Source of the DNA: an uncultured Coriobacteriaceae bacterium
GTDB taxonomy: Bacteria > Actinomycetota > Coriobacteriia > Coriobacteriales > Eggerthellaceae
Direction of reading: 5' to 3'
NCBI GenBank assembly: GCA_900550385.1
Contig: URRZ01000040.1
Location: forward strand, 1-17,308
Length of the DNA: 17,308 nucleotides
The position numbers and the translations under genes are program-made. How positions within the stretch are numbered: position 1 is the first letter of the stretch; every line of letters begins with the position of its first letter. The notes beneath the pieces were generated by a model, which was not told the origin of the DNA, ran no database searches, and saw only the letters and a program-made list of their open reading frames with translations. Shown here piece by piece: positions 14,355 through 17,308 of this stretch.

Positions 14355-14918
14355 CTAGAACGACACGCCGGGCGCCTGCTCGGCACCGGCTGCGGCGTCG
14401 AAGCTCTCGCGCGCCTTGAAGCCCATCGCACCCGCCACCAGCACCGCAGGGAACGTCTGGATGGCGGTGTTGTACTTCATCACGGTGTCGTTGTAGCTTT
14501 GGCGCATGTAGCTGATCTTGTCCTCGGTCCCGGCGAGCTCCGCCTGCAGCTGCTGGAAGTTCGCGTTCGCCTTCAGGTCGGGATACGCCTCGGCGACGGC
14601 GAACAGGTTCTTCAGCGCGCTGGTCAGCAGGTTGGATGCCGCCATCTTGCCCTGCACCGTAGGCGCGCCCGCCACCGCCGCGCGCGCGTTGGTGACTTCG
14701 TCGAGCGTGGCGCGCTCGTGGGACGCATAGCCCTTGACGGTCTCGACCAGATTCGGGATCAGGTCGAGCCTGCGCTGCAGCTGCACGTCCACCTGCGACC
14801 AAGCGTTATCCACCATGTTGCGCAGCTTGACCAGATTGTTGTACAGCAGGATCGCCGCAACGACGACGATGACGATGAGTGCCGCCACGACGATGGCGAT
14901 GATCATTCCGATATCCAT
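14355..14918 (-). CDS. lemA: LemA family protein
   Basis: A 187-residue protein with an N-terminal membrane helix (5-26) followed by a helical domain that carries the LemA signatures YNNLVKLRNMVDNAWSQVDV (25-44), RRLDLIPNLVETVKGYASHE (49-68) and a C-terminal YNTAIQTFPAVLVAGAMGFK (150-169). Length and order are normal for the family. The biochemical role of LemA is not known; it often occurs with DUF2207 proteins, as in this neighbourhood. The ATG at 14918 follows AAGGCGGGG. It is probably first in a short operon with the 116-aa membrane protein. Confidence 0.93.
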   Translation of the reverse strand: MDIGMIIAIVVAALIVIVVVAAILLYNNLVKLRNMVDNAWSQVDVQLQRRLDLIPNLVETVKGYASHERATLDEVTNARAAVAGAPTVQGKMAASNLLTSALKNLFAVAEAYPDLKANANFQQLQAELAGTEDKISYMRQSYNDTVMKYNTAIQTFPAVLVAGAMGFKARESFDAAAGAEQAPGVSF

Positions 14919-14975
14919 ATTCCCCGCCTTTCGCTCCCTTTCGAAACCCTATCCTCCCGATTCGGCATCGCGCCG

Positions 14976-14984
14976 ATGATACCA
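14976..14984 (-). promoter_or_regulatory. Extended -10 promoter element for lemA
   Basis: On the minus strand TGGTATCAT forms a TGN-extended -10 (TATCAT) about 58 bases before the lemA start, in the 83-bp gap after ispE. No good -35 is seen, as is common with extended -10 promoters. Confidence 0.4.
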
Positions 14985-15001
14985 GCCTGCCGCCGAGGCG
15001 G

Positions 15002-15982
15002 CTATCGCGCAGGGACGATCGCCGCGCGCGAGGGGCCGAACGTCGTCGTGCGCGCCCACCAGCCCCGTTCCCTCGCCGCCGCCACGACGCGGCACGCCGC
15101 TTGGAAATCGCGGCACACCGCGAAGGTCGCCGCGCCGCTTCCCGACATGAGGGCATCCTCCACTTCCCCGTCGCGCCCGTCGAGCCATTCGCGGACGTCG
15201 GCCAATGCCGGAAGCAGCTGTTCGGAAGCGCGCACCAGGTTGTTCCTGAGCGGCACCTGCCCGGCATCCGCCGCCGAGAACGCCGCATCCCAATCTGCTT
15301 CGCCGATGGCCTGGGGATCCTCGTCGAACACGCGGTACGCGTCCTTCGTCGACACGCCGCCTTCGGGCTTGACGAGGACGATCGAGCTCGTCATCGGCTT
15401 GAGCGCGTGATGGAAGGCGTCGCCCACCCCGGTGAAGCAGGCGCAGCCGCCGCGCAGGAAGAACGCCACGTCCGCGCCGAGGGAGCGCGCCGCCTCCTCG
15501 ATGCGGCCGTCGCCGGGATCGATCCCCCACAGATGCGCCGCGCCCACCAATGCGGCGGCGGCGTCGGACGACCCTCCGCCCAGCCCCGCCTGCGCGGGGA
15601 TGTGCTTCTCGATGATGATGCGCATGCTCTCGTCGGCGGAGCGCCCGACCAGCTCGGCGAGAAGGCGCACCGCCTTCGCCGCGATGTTGTCTTCCGGCGC
15701 CACGTCCAGCGGATCGACGCCCTCCCTCGGCACGCACGCCACGTCGAGCGAGAGGCCCTCGCCGTCCGCCGGCCCCAGCTTCATGCGCAGCACGTCGTGC
15801 AGCATCAGCGCATGCATGATGGACGTCGCGTCGTGGTAGCCGTCGGCGCGCCTCTCGCCGATGCCCAGGAACAGGTTCACCTTGGCAGGGGCGATCAGGC
15901 GGATCTCGCCGGGCTCCAGGCGGCTGTCCGCCGTCTGCGTCAGGCGCGCCTGCTCGACCATATCGACAGCTTGCTCTTCCAT
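15002..15982 (-). CDS. ispE: 4-diphosphocytidyl-2-C-methyl-D-erythritol kinase
   Basis: A 326-residue GHMP kinase that phosphorylates CDP-methylerythritol in the MEP route to isoprenoids. Motifs: APAKVNLFLGI (31-41) with the substrate/catalytic K34, the RADGYHDATSI box (45-55), the ATP loop AGLGGGSSDAAAAL (132-145), GADVAFFLRGG (169-179) with catalytic D171, and GSGAATFAV (281-289). The first 25 residues are an extension before the usual start (RLIAPAKVN); ATG 15982 is supported by AAGGGG and by sitting directly against the tadA stop (TAGATG), so translation is likely coupled. Length is slightly over the usual range because of this. Confidence 0.95.
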   Translation of the reverse strand: MEEQAVDMVEQARLTQTADSRLEPGEIRLIAPAKVNLFLGIGERRADGYHDATSIMHALMLHDVLRMKLGPADGEGLSLDVACVPREGVDPLDVAPEDNIAAKAVRLLAELVGRSADESMRIIIEKHIPAQAGLGGGSSDAAAALVGAAHLWGIDPGDGRIEEAARSLGADVAFFLRGGCACFTGVGDAFHHALKPMTSSIVLVKPEGGVSTKDAYRVFDEDPQAIGEADWDAAFSAADAGQVPLRNNLVRASEQLLPALADVREWLDGRDGEVEDALMSGSGAATFAVCRDFQAACRVVAAARERGWWARTTTFGPSRAAIVPAR

Positions 15983-16441
15983 CTATCCCCTTGCTTTCCT
16001 CTTCGCTTTGAAGAAATCGCGCAGCAGCGCCGCGCATTCGTCCTGCAGCACCCCCGGCTCTACCGCGAACGTGTGGTTGAGCCGCTTGTCGGCGTTGACC
16101 GAGTACAGCGTGCCCAGCGCCCCCGCCTTCTGGTCGCTGGCGCCGAAGACGCACCGGTCGATACGCGCCTGGTGCATGAGGCCCGCGCACATGATGCAGG
16201 GCTCGAGCGTCACGTAGAGCGTGCAGCCGTCGAGCCGCCAGGAGCGCAGACGTTCATTTGCCTGTGCGATGGCTTCCATCTCTGCGTGCGAGGAGGTGCG
16301 CTGCAGTTCCTCACGCCGGTTGCGGCCTCGGCCGATGATCTCGCCGTCTTTGACGATGACACAGCCGACGGGCACCTCGCCCTCCTGTGCGGCCTCGCGC
16401 GCGAGAGACAGCGCCTCGCGCATATAATCTTCATGCTCCAT
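15983..16441 (-). CDS. tadA: tRNA-specific adenosine deaminase
   Basis: A 152-residue zinc deaminase that converts A34 of tRNA-Arg(ACG) to inosine. The zinc site is HAEMEAI (H52, with catalytic E54) and PCIMC (C82, C85). The start MEHEDYMREALSLAREAA and the GALGTLYSVNADKRLNH region fit the family. The ATG at 16441 has AAGGAG six bases upstream (16453-16448). The frame runs open further upstream, but that part is antisense to the DUF2508 gene and not supported. It sits directly upstream of ispE. The join to foreign-looking DNA comes within about 25 bases of its ribosome site, so its native promoter is probably missing. Confidence 0.95.
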   Translation of the reverse strand: MEHEDYMREALSLAREAAQEGEVPVGCVIVKDGEIIGRGRNRREELQRTSSHAEMEAIAQANERLRSWRLDGCTLYVTLEPCIMCAGLMHQARIDRCVFGASDQKAGALGTLYSVNADKRLNHTFAVEPGVLQDECAALLRDFFKAKRKARG

Positions 16442-16465
16442 ACTTGGCTCCTTGTTTGAAAAGAG

Positions 16466-16493
16466 GAATATTTGTCCACACTTTCCATACACT
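16466..16493 (+). promoter_or_regulatory. Sigma-E (sporulation)-like promoter before DUF2508-bofA
   Basis: GAATATT (16466-16472) and CATACACT (16486-16493) match the known Bacillus sigma-E consensus (KMATATT and CATACAHT), with 13 bases between rather than the usual 14-15. The start would be near 16500, about 25 bases before the DUF2508 ATG. bofA is a sigma-E gene in Bacillus, so this fits. It also marks the DNA as coming from a spore former. Confidence 0.55.
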
Positions 16494-16523
16494 GACATTG
16501 CAGAGGTATGGGAGGGCGAAAAC

Positions 16524-16790
16524 ATGCGAAAGGTCAATTTGCTGCGCTGTGACGTCGCGCGCGATGCATCCATGCAGGACTTGTTCAGCGAGCTGAGCGA
16601 CACGCGTGTCGCACTGTCGCAGGCGTACGCGCGCTTCAACGCGGTCTGCGCGCCGGAGCTTGTCGACGCCTGCGTGTATGAGATCAACGCGGAACTCTCG
16701 CGCTATGACTACCTGCTGCGCCAGATCAAGGAGCGCGGCGGCGAAGCCGTGTGCAAAACGTGCAGCGAGGGGGTCGCAAAATGGGGATGA
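16524..16790 (+). CDS. DUF2508 (YaaL-like) protein
   Basis: An 88-residue protein matching the small DUF2508 family: a helical hairpin with ELSDTRVALSQAYARFNAV (23-41), the ELVDACVYEINAELSRYDYL block (44-63), and a basic end. In Bacillus yaaL lies between recR and bofA; here too it directly precedes a bofA-like gene, with a 10-base overlap. Function unknown. The ATG at 16524 follows GGGAGGGC at about 7 bases. The recR gene that would be expected upstream is absent: tadA on the other strand takes its place, which supports a join just before this gene. Confidence 0.8.
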   Translation: MRKVNLLRCDVARDASMQDLFSELSDTRVALSQAYARFNAVCAPELVDACVYEINAELSRYDYLLRQIKERGGEAVCKTCSEGVAKWG

Positions 16791-16918
16791 CGGAAAAAGT
16801 GCTGCTCGTCCTGTTCGCCGTGTTTGCACTGCTCGCGGTGCTCAAGCTGTTTGCGGCGCCCTTGAAGCTCGCGGGCAAACTGCTCGTCAACACGCTGCTC
16901 GGCTTTGCGCTGCTCGGC
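16781..16918 (+). CDS. bofA: BofA-like protein (pro-sigma-K processing inhibitor family), 3' truncated
   Basis: The first about 46 residues resemble BofA: a membrane helix VLLVLFAVFALLAVL (7-21), then KLFAAPLKLAGKLLVNTLLGFALL (22-45), the family core. BofA holds the SpoIVFB protease in check during sporulation in Bacillus. The rest of BofA (about 40 residues) is missing: the frame changes in content near base 16918 into a pyrophosphatase without a stop. The start at 16781 follows GAGGGGG at 7 bases and overlaps the DUF2508 stop; ATG 16787 is an alternative. Confidence 0.7.
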
Positions 16919-17308
16919 ATCTTCCTTGTTTATCTGATCTTCGGCGTCGCGCTCGGGCAGATGGATGAGGTCGTCACCGGCGCCGCCGCGGAGACCTGGA
17001 ACCTGTTCGGTCTGGAGGCCGGCTTCACGATGACGCTTTCGTCCTATGCGCTCGGATGTTCGATCATCGCGATGTTCAACCGCGTCGGCGGCGGCATTTA
17101 CACCAAAGCGGCGGATATGGGCGCCGACCTGGTCGGCAAAACCGAAGCGCATATCCCCGAGGACGACCCCCGCAACCCCGCCACGATCGCGGATAACGTC
17201 GGCGATAACGTCGGCGACGTCGCCGGTCTCGGCTCCGACCTGCTGGAAAGCTACGTCGGCGCGATCATGTCCGCCGTCATCCTCGCCATTGAGGTCTTCC
17301 GCAATAGC
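16919..17308 (+). CDS. hppA: Membrane-bound H+/Na+-translocating pyrophosphatase, internal fragment
   Basis: The open frame to the window edge gives about 130 residues of a membrane pyrophosphatase, which couples hydrolysis of pyrophosphate to ion pumping. Diagnostic motifs are RVGGGIYTKAADMGADLVGK (the catalytic D-x3-DLVGK loop), EDDPRNPATIADNVGDNVGD, and GLGSDLLESYVGAI. These bind Mg-pyrophosphate. The N-terminal membrane helices normal for HppA are missing, as the frame begins at the bofA join. The C-terminal part lies beyond the window. The type of ion and potassium dependence depend on residues not in view. The GGGIYTKAAD form is common in Firmicutes. Confidence 0.85.
   Translation, partial: MFLVYLIFGVALGQMDEVVTGAAAETWNLFGLEAGFTMTLSSYALGCSIIAMFNRVGGGIYTKAADMGADLVGKTEAHIPEDDPRNPATIADNVGDNVGDVAGLGSDLLESYVGAIMSAVILAIEVFRNS

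Noticed and set aside
16442..16687. N-terminal extension of tadA
   Set aside because: The added residues are antisense to the DUF2508 gene, and the ATG at 16441 has a strong ribosome site.
1..17308. CRISPR array, insertion sequence, transposase or toxin-antitoxin genes
   Set aside because: No regularly spaced repeats, no transposase or integrase motifs and no recognisable toxin-antitoxin pair were seen.

Overview
The window is mostly one stretch of a high-GC, anaerobic Actinobacterium, most likely class Coriobacteriia (Eggerthellaceae-like). The evidence is the fhaA-fhaB-pstP-SEDS/PBP-pknB signalling and cell-wall operon, a non-mevalonate isoprenoid gene (ispE), and a soluble heterodisulfide-reductase-like Fe-S/flavoprotein pair. 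Both ends look foreign. The first ~228 bases are an internal piece of a LacI-family regulator that stops abruptly where an FHA protein begins. The last ~850 bases carry a DUF2508-bofA pair behind a sigma-E-like sporulation promoter, and bofA then runs in frame into a membrane pyrophosphatase (HppA). Coriobacteriia do not sporulate, so these ends are most simply read as joins to Firmicute-type DNA, either assembly chimeras or unusual rearrangements.

Left half, plus strand (231-7273): C-terminal FHA fragment (FhaA-like), FhaB-like membrane FHA protein, PP2C phosphatase, a single 918-residue protein joining a RodA/FtsW glycosyltransferase to a class B penicillin-binding transpeptidase, and after a 265-bp gap a PknB-like kinase with four PASTA repeats. 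The kinase would sense cell-wall fragments and phosphorylate targets, FHA proteins would bind the phosphothreonines, the phosphatase would reverse the signal, and the fused synthase would polymerise and crosslink peptidoglycan. The kinase carries three juxtamembrane T-x-x-I units spaced exactly 11 residues apart that match the FHA-binding pattern. A tRNA-Arg(CCT) with a strong terminator closes this block.

Centre (7418-11339): a gene-free stretch with two inverted repeats precedes a small unknown protein (109 aa). It is convergent with a minus-strand group: shikimate-kinase-like protein, an intergenic region with three hairpins, a two-cluster CCG-domain Fe-S protein, and a translationally coupled FAD/NAD oxidoreductase.

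Right half (11512-16441), minus strand: tadA, ispE, lemA, a small membrane protein and a DUF2207 membrane protein. A plus-strand tRNA-Ser(GCT) and an imperfect ~100-bp duplication of its 3' end plus terminator lie between the small membrane protein and DUF2207, where LemA/DUF2207 genes might otherwise be contiguous.

All calls rest on reading the sequence and protein motifs; no database search was run.
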